A DNA stretch of 16,528 bases from Planctomycetota bacterium (GTDB taxonomy: Bacteria > Planctomycetota > Planctomycetia > Pirellulales > Pirellulaceae), in NCBI GenBank assembly GCA_026692885.1, contig JAPLNJ010000370.1, positions 1-16,528 of the forward strand, read 5' to 3'. The translations under genes and the position numbers were made by a program. Of the stretch, positions 1 through 6,010 are shown piece after piece. Within the stretch, counting starts at the first letter, position 1. Every line of letters begins with the position of its first letter. Below the pieces are notes generated by a model, which was given only the letters and a program-made list of their open reading frames with translations, did no database searches and was not told where the DNA came from.

Positions 1-473
1 TGGTTGCATATTCGCCAGTAGTCCGGGCGGTGATCGTCCCAAGGGCGATTGCCCACCGCGGGGGCGTCGCCTGCAATCGCCAAAACGTGGTTGTCCGCCC
101 GAACCGCAGACAGAAAACCCGGCCGCAGTTCGTTGAACCGCAAAGCCCCCTCGACTTGCTGATATACACCCGTGAACCAATGGGCGAATTCGTGTAGGAC
201 AATGCCGAACAACCGGCCAAAGCGAACACCCCCAAACTTTGGCAAATCGAAAACTGCGGTAGGCCGGATCGGTCCGCCGGTTGCATGGTGCCGAACCGCA
301 AGCCAGGTGGAGCATACGGCCAGCGTATCGTCGGCAAGCCACAGCTCCGGGGCCTCGCAAGTGCAAAGCAGGTTCGCCCCCGCGAGTCCAACCGGATCGA
401 CAACGGCCAGGAGCTCCGCAGAACGCCTTGCCCAGTCGGTTAGCTCACCCGTCGCGTGTTGACAGCCGTTCAC
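1..473 (-). CDS. HExxH zinc metallopeptidase-like protein, 3' end cut by window
   Basis: Reading the minus strand from a GTG at 473 gives 157 codons running off the left edge. The start is supported by a GGAAAGGGG ribosome site 6 bases upstream, and the previous gene's in-frame TGA lies at 492-494. Residues 94-98 are HEFAH within LFGIVLHEFAHWF, the classic zinc metallopeptidase helix with two His ligands and a catalytic Glu. Further on, PWDDHRPDYWRIC (144-156) offers His148 as a possible third ligand, resembling the W..H...F/Y pattern of SprT-like peptidases. There is no signal peptide, so it is probably cytoplasmic. Substrate is unknown; in a mobile element it could act on an element or host protein. 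The peptidase assignment rests on the motif alone, and the C-terminus is missing. Confidence 0.7.
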   Translation of the reverse strand, partial: MNGCQHATGELTDWARRSAELLAVVDPVGLAGANLLCTCEAPELWLADDTLAVCSTWLAVRHHATGGPIRPTAVFDLPKFGGVRFGRLFGIVLHEFAHWFTGVYQQVEGALRFNELRPGFLSAVRADNHVLAIAGDAPAVGNRPWDDHRPDYWRICN

Positions 474-491
474 GGTGAACCCCTTTCCACG

Positions 492-836
492 TCACTTACG
501 AACAACCCGACCCGGCCGCAACGTCATGCCGCCAGCGTCCGGCCGCGCGTCGCGAGCGGTCGCAAGCAACACCGAATCGCCCCGGATGACCTGGCGGATG
601 GTGGGGGCGTCAGACTGGAGAAACCATCTTTGCCCATGCTCATCCACTTCGCTGGAAATTGACCCGGCCACGGCTTCCCGCAGAACTTCCAATTCGGTAA
701 CGCCGATCAGTTCCGCAATGCTACGTGCCCCCATGCGGACAACGTGAGGGCGCCTGGTCTCGGCACCGTCAGTTGTGGCAGGAATACGGACGGTCACGAC
801 TTCGCCGACTCGGCTTTGAGCTTCGTTTGTGAACAT
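492..836 (-). CDS. Small protein of unknown function
   Basis: I do not recognise this 114-residue protein. I chose the ATG at 836 over the one at 845 because the AAAGGA ribosome site sits 9 bases before 836 but touches 845. A central stretch (ARSIAELIGVTELEVLREAV) could form a helix-turn-helix-like pair of helices, and the C-terminus is basic and glycine-rich. No Cys, signal peptide or membrane segment is seen. The stop lies 18 bases before the HExxH gene, and the start lies 25 bases after the stop of the upstream 201-residue gene, so the three probably form one transcript. The steady spacing and good ribosome site support a real gene. Function is unknown, with DNA binding only a guess. Confidence 0.6.
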   Translation of the reverse strand: MFTNEAQSRVGEVVTVRIPATTDGAETRRPHVVRMGARSIAELIGVTELEVLREAVAGSISSEVDEHGQRWFLQSDAPTIRQVIRGDSVLLATARDARPDAGGMTLRPGRVVRK

Positions 837-861
837 AGTGCGCATTCCTTTCGCCTTAGAG

Positions 862-1467
862 TTAAGATTCCAGTTCCTTGCCCTTGCACGCTGGGCACCC
901 TTCCGTCATCACTTTCGCATGATCTTGCGGCAGCTCGCCCTTGATCCACTTCCGGCCCCGCCGATACCGTCCGCACTCGCAGACAACGAGAATCCGCAGT
1001 TCGTCCTGTGCAAGCCGTTCGACTTCCTGCTGTCGCCGGTATGCGGCCTGCTGTCGCAAACTTTCCGCGGATTCATCGAACCGGACGCTTTCAGCCAGGC
1101 TTCGCAGGTCGTCCAGAAACATCCCAACCAACTGGACGAAAGCAGCTTCGCCGTACTTCCGTCGCAAGTCCGCCAACCGGGTAATGATCGTCCCCGCCTG
1201 CCCGTCGCTAAATGCGTGGAACTGATCGGCGATCGTCCGCAGGATCTCGAAGTCCTCATCGGTCAGTTCGCCGGCTTTCGTCGGCAGTCGGCCCGCGGCC
1301 CACTTCGCAACGTCGCGAGCGTTGTACGAACCGTCGGCAGCACGCGGTAGGCCGACGGCATCACGCAGGATTCGTTTGGAAACGCCAGCCAGGTGGGCAG
1401 ACGCCCCCGGTGACAAACGCCCCAAGATTTCGATTTCATCAACTTCTGTCGATTTCGTCTTGGCCAC
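862..1467 (-). CDS. HTH-like protein with C-terminal CxC...CxxC cluster
   Basis: This 201-residue protein starts at GTG 1467, with AGAAGGA 7 bases upstream. Residues 16-58 (GRLSPGASAHLAGVS...YNARDVAKWAAG) look like a MerR/terminase-small-subunit type winged HTH, in which a short helix pair is followed by a wing and a DVAKW helix. The middle (70-155) is charged and helical, probably partly coiled. The C-terminus has Cys163, Cys165, Cys191 and Cys194, a likely zinc ribbon. By layout it could be a DNA-packaging small subunit, a regulator or a replication accessory protein, but nothing visible decides between them. It heads the leftmost transcript, just after a terminator-like structure at 1545-1611, and is followed by two small genes in the same direction. 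Confidence 0.7.
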   Translation of the reverse strand: MAKTKSTEVDEIEILGRLSPGASAHLAGVSKRILRDAVGLPRAADGSYNARDVAKWAAGRLPTKAGELTDEDFEILRTIADQFHAFSDGQAGTIITRLADLRRKYGEAAFVQLVGMFLDDLRSLAESVRFDESAESLRQQAAYRRQQEVERLAQDELRILVVCECGRYRRGRKWIKGELPQDHAKVMTEGCPACKGKELES

Positions 1468-1544
1468 GGTTAATTCCTTCTGTTGTCGCGTTGTTGTTGG
1501 GGGGGTTCCCTGCTGAACCGTATCAAAATGAGAATGGTATGCGT

Positions 1545-1611
1545 AAAAAAATCGGGCGGTGAGGATCCTTTCGGATACCGTGCCCCCTCCGGGAAGAACC
1601 TAGAGGGGGGC
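1545..1611 (-). terminator. Terminator-like structure between two element genes
   Basis: Read on the minus strand, the inverted repeat GCCCCCCTC...GAGGGGGC (1611-1603 with 1589-1582) is followed by a second small stem with a GAAA loop (ATCC GAAA GGAT), then by seven T (1551-1545). It lies just past the stop of the 105-residue gene and before the 201-residue gene. It probably ends the replication-gene transcript, so a separate promoter for the left genes would lie between 1470 and 1545. I see no clear promoter boxes there. Confidence 0.45.
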
Positions 1612-1618
1612 CTACCCC

Positions 1619-1936
1619 TTACCCTCTCACGTTCTCTAGGATTGCGCTGGCCGCGTTCTGGCCGATGTGTGGCCCTGCGTTCACAATGTCCGCCCGCACA
1701 CTGCTACGCGAAGCCACAATTGCAGTGGCAGGGTGGTTTGCCGCTGGCGACTCGGCACCCTCAAAAGCAATCCTTGCGTCAGCTTCGAAGCGATTATCGG
1801 CGGTCGCTACGGGACGTCGCTTGATTGCCCGTGTCAGCGATTGGTCAAACGTCAATCCGTCCTGACCGTCCAACCAGATGTGGAACAATGCCATCTCGCG
1901 ATTGAAGTTTCGTTGTCGTTCTACTTTGGTTGTCAT
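1619..1936 (-). CDS. Small protein of unknown function
   Basis: This 105-residue product starts at ATG 1936 with a purine-rich GAGGGGTAGGG just upstream. The N-terminal half (RNFNREMALFHIWLDGQDGL, then FDQSLTRAIKRR) looks like two amphipathic helices. The second half is rich in Ala and Ser and looks poorly structured. I recognise no domain, signal peptide or membrane segment. It follows the iteron-like region 2048-2162 and precedes the terminator-like structure 1545-1611, so it would be the last gene of the replication transcript. The ribosome site and N-terminal composition support coding, while the weak C-terminal half leaves some doubt. Confidence 0.5.
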   Translation of the reverse strand: MTTKVERQRNFNREMALFHIWLDGQDGLTFDQSLTRAIKRRPVATADNRFEADARIAFEGAESPAANHPATAIVASRSSVRADIVNAGPHIGQNAASAILENVRG

Positions 1937-2047
1937 CGCCCTACCCCTCGGTTATTTGTTTTGTTGTTCGCCGTCCAGGATGATGGTGTGCTTGTGTTCT
2001 TCCATCCCGGACAACTCGCGGTGATCTTCTTTCGGTCGGACCAGTCG

Positions 2048-2106
2048 GGTTAGTCGGTCGGACGGACAACCCCTTTAGTAAAAGGGGGTTGTCCGACCGA
2101 CTAACC
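2048..2106. repeat. Large inverted repeat with a 4-base bulge
   Basis: The left arm GGTTAGTCGGTCGGAC plus AACCCC (2048-2073) pairs with the right arm GGGGGTTGTCCGACCGACTAACC (2084-2106). The left arm carries one extra GGAC (2064-2067), which looks like a tandem duplication, and the apex TTTAGTAAAA extends the stem. It lies between the ATPase gene and the next gene and has no U-tract, so it does not look like a simple terminator. Confidence 0.85.
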
Positions 2107-2108
2107 GT

Positions 2109-2162
2109 ATCCCGGACTGATGCCGGATTAGTCCGGGATTGTCCGGGATAGTCCGGCATCAG
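2109..2162. repeat. Iteron-like GTCCGGGAT array inside an 11-bp inverted repeat
   Basis: GTCCGGGAT occurs at 2131-2139 and 2141-2149, a third partial copy GTCCGG starts at 2151, and an inverted copy ATCCCGGAC lies at 2109-2117. The three direct copies begin exactly 10 bases apart, one helical turn. The direct copies are framed by CTGATGCCGGA (2117-2127) and TCCGGCATCAG (2152-2162), a perfect inverted repeat whose right arm contains the stop codon of the ATPase gene. The layout suits a protein-binding site such as a replication origin, an operator or a partition site. Its place next to the replication ATPase favours an origin, which is inference. Confidence 0.7.
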
Positions 2163-3565
2163 TTCTCGATTATTCTGTAACCAACCTCCTTGCGTTTATA
2201 TTTCGTGATCTCGACTTGTTCGGCGCGTTGTTCGCCAACCAAAGTTCGAATAGCATCAGCCGCCCGTGTCCCTGACAGACCAGCTAGACCACGCAGCGCC
2301 GTCATGGTGTCACCCGTGGAGCAGCGCCTCAGGGCTTCCAACATCTTGCGGCAATCGTCGGTGTGCTTCTGGCTGGCTTGTTCTGCCCTACGGCTCTCAG
2401 CGGCCTGCTTGGCCTCGCTACGGGCTTCGTCTGCGTTCTGTAGAACAACGTCCCACCGTCTACCGCCCGAATCGGTGCGAAGTCCTTCTTGGACGTCCAG
2501 GGCGGATAGCGATTGATGCCCCAGACTTCCGCCGATCGAAACCCACAACTTGTGCTCACCCGTACCGGGGACATATTTTTCGCGACGCGCGAGAAGTATC
2601 CAGCTTCGGACAAACTCAGCGAATCCAGACCATGAAGCATCGGACAACTCAGGCGGCTCGTAACTGATTGACGCCTTCTTGGTGTGATGTAACAGCATCA
2701 ACGTCGCCCCGGCCTCTCGGCAAAGAATGCTGATGTCCCGCAACAGCTCACCTTGGGCGAAGACGTTTCCCGCGTTGTCACCGGGGATGCACAAGTAGGC
2801 GCAATCGAACGCAACAAACTCGACACCCTCGCCCCGGATAACCCTGTCGAGTTCGATCAGGTGTAGCGGGTTGTCGAAGCGAGGTAGGTTTTCCGACCAT
2901 AGAAGGTGATCCAGCGATTCAAGGGCCACGCCCTTGGACGCACAGATTCTCTTGGCGATTTCCTGCGTTGAACCCATGCCGCTCTCGCCGTTCAAGTCCA
3001 AACACCGGGCTTGACGCAACACCGGGAACCGTCCAAGGAACAATGCACCCGGTCCTATCGCCAAACTGATCAGCGCGTCGGCCTTGATTGTGGTCTTGAG
3101 CGATTTCTGAGGCGCGAATAAGCCGGAATCTTGGGCAACTGGCAAGACGTTTTCAATGAAGTATTCCGCTTGAAAATCGCCCGTCGCCAGATCGTGAGAA
3201 GTGACAATGTTGATTCGAAAGGACCGCTCAGCAGTAGAGCCCCCAGTAGCCAGTGGTTGACCGTCCAGGAACAAATCCTTCTTGCCGATTTCCTTGGTTG
3301 CCTCGACACACTCAGGCGGTGGCGATCGAAAATGGACCAAGCACCTATCACCACGATCTTCTACAACGTCGCCGACGTTGTGCGGCAATCGGTCGCGTGC
3401 CTCGACAACGGCCCCCACGGGCGCGGCTCGGTAGGTGATCGGCGCGGAGGCCGGATTGCCGTTCCCACCTGGTTGGCTCGCCACAGCGTTCAGGTCGATC
3501 GGCAGGACGGCACTTGCCAAGCTTTCAATCTCGCCCCGGATTCTGTTGTTGATGGCGGTCGTCAT
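2159..3565 (-). CDS. RepA-like (AAA_25 / RecA-fold) ATPase with C-terminal winged helix
   Basis: This 468-residue protein starts at ATG 3565, overlapping the primase stop as ATGA with AAGGAAGGA 9 bases upstream. The frame stays open further upstream, but that part is the out-of-frame shadow of the primase gene. The P-loop is FAPQKSLKTT (150-159), the KxLKT form of RepA/AAA_25 proteins, with Lys157 as the nucleotide-binding lysine. The family motif NGESGM follows at 192-197, the Walker B-like FVAFD at 250-254, and LLHHTKK at 291-297 as a sensor-like strand. Residues 400-468 (MTALRGLAGLSGTRAADAIRTL, then YKRKEVGYRI) resemble a winged helix. Such ATPases act as replicative helicases or loaders in plasmids and integrated elements. 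Coupling to the primase implies a joint role in replicating the element. The N-terminal 140 residues are not recognised. Confidence 0.85.
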   Translation of the reverse strand: MTTAINNRIRGEIESLASAVLPIDLNAVASQPGGNGNPASAPITYRAAPVGAVVEARDRLPHNVGDVVEDRGDRCLVHFRSPPPECVEATKEIGKKDLFLDGQPLATGGSTAERSFRINIVTSHDLATGDFQAEYFIENVLPVAQDSGLFAPQKSLKTTIKADALISLAIGPGALFLGRFPVLRQARCLDLNGESGMGSTQEIAKRICASKGVALESLDHLLWSENLPRFDNPLHLIELDRVIRGEGVEFVAFDCAYLCIPGDNAGNVFAQGELLRDISILCREAGATLMLLHHTKKASISYEPPELSDASWSGFAEFVRSWILLARREKYVPGTGEHKLWVSIGGSLGHQSLSALDVQEGLRTDSGGRRWDVVLQNADEARSEAKQAAESRRAEQASQKHTDDCRKMLEALRRCSTGDTMTALRGLAGLSGTRAADAIRTLVGEQRAEQVEITKYKRKEVGYRIIEN

Positions 3566-4551
3566 GCTGCAACGTCCTTCCTTGCGAGAACAAAATCGGC
3601 GGCGTCGCCTTTGGCTGGCAGTCCGGGTAGGCGAACAACTCGCACCGTCGGCGCGGGAACAAGCGTCCGCAGAATTCCGACCACGGCTTGCAAGTACCGT
3701 TCGCCGGCTTCGTCGTTGTCGGGCATGATGACGACTTGACGCCCGGCCAGTAGTGACCAGTCCGTCTTGCGGGCCGACTTGGACCCGTTGGCCGATGTCG
3801 TCGCCGTCAATCCCAACTGCCAGAGCTCTTCGGCCGCCTTCTCGCCTTCGACCACATAGACGGGCGTCGCCATGTCGGCCCGCAGAATGCCCGGTAGGCG
3901 ATAGAGCGGGCGGGGCTCTGGCATCCCGCCGCAAGTCCAACGGCTTCCGGCCAAAGACACTGGCCTGATTTCCTTGGACCCGTCCGGCATGTTCCAACGG
4001 AGCACAAACCCAACACACTGGCCGTTGGCGTCCAGATACTCCCAGAGGGTGTCATGCAAACGCTCGCCCAACATCCGGGCATAGACTGCCATCGCATCGG
4101 CAGCGGTGGCGTAGGTTCGGACCCGCTTCTTACCGTCGGTGGCCCGCTGTCGATCGGCGGGCGGTGGGCAGGGTAGATACCATCCTGCGTTACCGTTGCC
4201 CGTCCCTGCCGATGTGCCAACCGTCGCCGGCTTCGTCCTGGTTGGCGTATCGCCGTTGGTGTCGATCCCCAGCAACCCGGCCACGTCAGCTACGACTTGC
4301 GGAAATGTCCGTCCGGTCAACCACTGCAAAGCGGCGAACCCGTCGCCGTTGTTGTGGTCAAAGCATTTGTTGCAGTACAGGGCGCCGGCCGACTCATCGA
4401 CCATGCGAAAGCGATCAGTCCCACCGCACCGCGGGCATGGATGATGCTGGCCGTCCAGGATTTCGGAGGACAGCCCGGCCAGTTTGCCGAATTTCTCCCG
4501 CCAACATCCGCGAGCGGCTTCCTTGATTGTTTGCGCGTCGTGCCGTACCAT
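3562..4551 (-). CDS. TOPRIM primase with N-terminal zinc finger
   Basis: This 329-residue primase-like protein starts at ATG 4551, with AAAGGA about 11 bases upstream. Upstream in-frame codons run back through a hairpin and the excisionase gene and are not credible. A zinc finger of the DnaG/P4-primase type is formed by Cys39, Cys42, Cys60 and Cys63 (CPRCGG..DRFR...YCNKC). The TOPRIM domain shows VVEGEK (Glu235) and MPDNDEAG (Asp278, Asp280), the metal-binding acidic residues. A linker rich in Gly and Thr (about 97-123) separates the two. No helicase domain is present; that role would fall to the ATPase gene, whose ATG overlaps this stop codon. The pair resembles the split primase/ATPase modules of integrated elements. 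It makes primers for DNA replication in the cytoplasm. Confidence 0.88.
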   Translation of the reverse strand: MVRHDAQTIKEAARGCWREKFGKLAGLSSEILDGQHHPCPRCGGTDRFRMVDESAGALYCNKCFDHNNGDGFAALQWLTGRTFPQVVADVAGLLGIDTNGDTPTRTKPATVGTSAGTGNGNAGWYLPCPPPADRQRATDGKKRVRTYATAADAMAVYARMLGERLHDTLWEYLDANGQCVGFVLRWNMPDGSKEIRPVSLAGSRWTCGGMPEPRPLYRLPGILRADMATPVYVVEGEKAAEELWQLGLTATTSANGSKSARKTDWSLLAGRQVVIMPDNDEAGERYLQAVVGILRTLVPAPTVRVVRLPGLPAKGDAADFVLARKDVAA

Positions 4552-4570
4552 GTCGTTGTCGATCCTTTTT

Positions 4571-4605
4571 GCCCCGTGCGGTCTGGCAACCGTGCGGGGC
4601 TTTTT
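4571..4605 (+). terminator. GC-rich hairpin with T-run between excisionase and primase genes
   Basis: GCCCCG TG CGG ... CCG TG CGGGGC (4571-4600) forms a stem with one internal TG/TG mismatch, followed by five T on the plus strand (4601-4605). On the minus strand, in which the flanking genes are read, the stem is flanked by A-runs. It would therefore not terminate their transcript but could sit in the leader of the primase message. It may block antisense transcription or tune primase expression. Confidence 0.45.
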
Positions 4606-4610
4606 CGTGC

Positions 4611-4880
4611 TTAGAAGAACTGGATTGTGTCCGGGTCGGGTTTTCGTCGCCGACGGATCGGCACCACGGGAGCTTGCGATTGCCGACGGAGAAGGAACGC
4701 TTCCAGGTCGGTGCGACGAATTCGCCAACGCGGTTTGCCGCCGACGTGCTCGGCGATGTTGCAGGCGGTCAGTTCGCCACTGCGGATCCATGCGGCAATT
4801 TTGGATTCTCGGATTGCCAACTCACGGGCAATCTGCGGCGGTGTCAGCCAGGCGGGCGGGGTGGGTGTGCGAATAGTCAT
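4611..4880 (-). CDS. MerR/excisionase-type helix-turn-helix protein
   Basis: This 89-residue protein is nearly all one winged HTH of the excisionase/MerR class: WLTPPQIARELAIRESKIAAWIRSG (11-35), the wing KPRWRI (49-54), then RTDLEAFLLRRQ (56-67), the usual closing helix. A basic tail follows (RRRRK). The start ATG 4880 overlaps the stop of the upstream 60-residue gene as ATGA and has GGAGG 7 bases upstream. In elements like this, such proteins serve as recombination directionality factors that bend DNA for excision, or as operon regulators. Its place between integrase and primase fits either role. The fold assignment is firm, while the precise role is inferred. Confidence 0.85.
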   Translation of the reverse strand: MTIRTPTPPAWLTPPQIARELAIRESKIAAWIRSGELTACNIAEHVGGKPRWRIRRTDLEAFLLRRQSQAPVVPIRRRRKPDPDTIQFF

Positions 4881-5059
4881 CGGCTGGCCTCCGTCTGCGG
4901 CTGGCGATCAGACGGCTGCTTACTGTCTTGCCGCCTCAACAATCCCATCAAAGAATCCTGCCTTGATCTCACGTCGTCCGCTGCCCGCAGCATCCGAGAC
5001 GTTGCGAGCAACAACGCAATCTGACTGTCTCGGATTTCGTCGCGTTCGTCTGTGCTCAT
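4877..5059 (-). CDS. Small helical protein of unknown function
   Basis: This is a 60-residue product. I chose ATG 5059 because a clear GGAGG lies 7 bases upstream. The longer reading from 5170 would begin inside the perfect hairpin at 5157-5186 and run through the CGTAAG repeats, so it is unlikely. The protein (STDERDEIRDSQIALLLATS...ADDVRSRQDSLMGLLRRQ) is charged and predicted helical, with a polar Gln/Ser-rich tail and no known domain. Its TGA overlaps the excisionase ATG. It is the first gene after the repeat-bearing segment, so it probably starts the excisionase-primase-ATPase transcript. Confidence 0.6.
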   Translation of the reverse strand: MSTDERDEIRDSQIALLLATSRMLRAADDVRSRQDSLMGLLRRQDSKQPSDRQPQTEASR

Positions 5060-5102
5060 TAGTCGGCCTCCGTTTTTGCGTCCGTTTAACCAACGGTGGC
5101 CG

Positions 5103-5240
5103 CGTAAGTAAAACCGTAAGCTGGCCGCTCGGATTTCCTTGCCCAAGAACGAAAGAACCCCCGCTTTCACAAGGGAAAGCGGGGGTCAGGATTTTTCGGC
5201 TTTTTCTTTTGACCGTAAGCAGGTCGTAAGCAAACGTAAG
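5103..5240. repeat. CGTAAG direct repeats at helical spacing
   Basis: CGTAAG occurs at 5103-5108, 5115-5120, 5214-5219, 5225-5230 and 5235-5240. Within the two clusters the starts are 12 bases apart, and 11 and 10 bases apart, close to one DNA turn. Four of the five copies read CGTAAGC or CCGTAAGC. The clusters flank the hairpin 5157-5186 and lie directly upstream of the small gene that leads the excisionase-primase-ATPase genes. A binding array for the excisionase-like protein, the replication ATPase or a repressor is likely. Confidence 0.65.
5157..5186 (-). terminator. Perfect 12-bp hairpin, probable terminator
   Basis: ACCCCCGCTTTC (5157-5168) and GAAAGCGGGGGT (5175-5186) pair without mismatch around a 6-base loop. 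On the minus strand the stem is followed by TTCTTTCGTTCTT, a T-rich but interrupted tail. It lies about 60 bases past the stop of the 216-residue gene, so it probably ends that transcript. On the plus strand a short ATTTTT lies a few bases past the stem, so it could work both ways. Confidence 0.6.
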
Positions 5241-5248
5241 CGGTTTGG

Positions 5249-5899
5249 CTACTTGCCGCCGACGTAGTTCTTTCTCTCAACCGTCCAGAATTTCCACTGC
5301 CGGACCGCAGCGTCCGAACAACGCAGGAACTCGGCCCAGAAGGACGCCGGTTTGCTCCAGTACCGATGGTCGATTCTGCAGACTCGCCTAGCCCGGTCTT
5401 CACGCCCGATTGTTTCATCGCCCAAGGTGCGGAGGATCTCCCCCGCGTTACTGTCGAGTACGGCCCCCTCGATTTTGGCGAACAATTCAGACGGACCGTT
5501 TACCACGGCCACAGCTTCCGACATCGCCCTGTCCTGCGTTGTTCCAATCGCGACGGTTGCAGCTTTGAGGCTTTCCAGTCTGCCACGCCAATTTGGAATT
5601 CCAAACATTGGGAATCGCTCGTTTCCAAACAAGTACCGTCCGACAAGCCCGGTGTTACCCTTTGGTACATAGGAGGATCCTTCTGTCAGTTTCGGAACCC
5701 GAAATGCAACATTCCCCTGTAGTCCAAGCTTTACGGCCAGCCCGTGCACTTTGCCATCCATGACAATGAACCGTTCCCATTCGTCGGCCGTCGCCACGCG
5801 CATTTCGCAGTACGGGCTACGAGTCTCCGCTGCCCAACCCTCGACAAGTGACACAAGATCGGTGATGGCCTCGACAAGTCGCAGAGAATCGCCGGACAT
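5249..5899 (-). CDS. Unrecognised 216-residue protein
   Basis: The start ATG 5899 has a strong GGAGGG 6 bases upstream. I do not recognise the family. The N-terminal 25 residues look like a leucine-rich helix, followed by a probable alpha/beta region with aromatic-rich strands (YLFGNERFPMFGIPNWRGRLESLKAATVAIGT, residues 89-120). The C-terminus ends in RVCRIDHRYWSKPASFWAEF...VRQWKFWTVERK, rich in Trp, Tyr and basic residues, and could bind DNA or RNA. There is no signal peptide or membrane segment. It lies between integrase and the repeat-bearing control region and seems to be its own transcript, with a structured leader upstream and a hairpin after. Its place suggests a regulator or element-specific accessory gene, without direct proof. 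Confidence 0.75.
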   Translation of the reverse strand: MSGDSLRLVEAITDLVSLVEGWAAETRSPYCEMRVATADEWERFIVMDGKVHGLAVKLGLQGNVAFRVPKLTEGSSYVPKGNTGLVGRYLFGNERFPMFGIPNWRGRLESLKAATVAIGTTQDRAMSEAVAVVNGPSELFAKIEGAVLDSNAGEILRTLGDETIGREDRARRVCRIDHRYWSKPASFWAEFLRCSDAAVRQWKFWTVERKNYVGGK

Positions 5900-5939
5900 G
5901 ACACGCCCTCCTGGTTGGCGTTCCTGATGGTGAGAAAAT

Positions 5940-5991
5940 GCGGGGCGAACCGGTCAGGAAGTCCGGCTTTCGGGAGCTAACCTAGCCCCGC
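5940..5991 (-). other. Structured intergenic segment after integrase gene
   Basis: GCGGGGC (5940-5946) pairs with GCCCCGC (5985-5991) across 38 bases that contain further short GC pairs (CCGG...CCGG). On the minus strand the outer stem is followed by ATTTTCTC. It lies 20 bases after the integrase stop and about 40 before the next gene, so it may be a long-loop terminator for integrase or a leader structure of the 216-residue gene. Confidence 0.35.
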
Positions 5992-6010
5992 TGGTATTCA
6001 ATTGTGCACT

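Noticed and set aside
172..747. Plus-strand frames at the left edge
   Set aside because: They are shadows of the minus-strand HExxH gene and its neighbour. Their composition is Ser/Arg/Pro-rich and no ribosome sites are seen.
1941..2159. 72-codon minus-strand frame with TGATG coupling to the ATPase stop
   Set aside because: It exactly fills the gap, but its sequence is the translation of the inverted repeats and iteron-like units, with a Pro/Arg/Thr-rich composition and no ribosome site other than coupling. I treat the region as non-coding.
2980..3000. GESGMGST in the ATPase read as a Walker A motif lacking lysine
   Set aside because: The true P-loop is about 40 residues earlier (KSLKTT). 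In RepA/AAA_25 proteins the GESG stretch is a separate conserved motif.
3566..4018. Upstream extension of the ATPase frame to 4018
   Set aside because: It is Arg/Ser-rich, lies in the shadow of the primase TOPRIM region, and the ATG at 3565 has a strong ribosome site and ATGA overlap.
5060..5170. Longer start of the 60-residue protein at 5170
   Set aside because: It would begin in a perfect hairpin and cross the repeat array, while GGAGG supports ATG 5059.
5103..5240. CRISPR array
   Set aside because: The repeats are only 6-8 bases with 10-12 base spacing and there are no spacers, which suits protein-binding sites.
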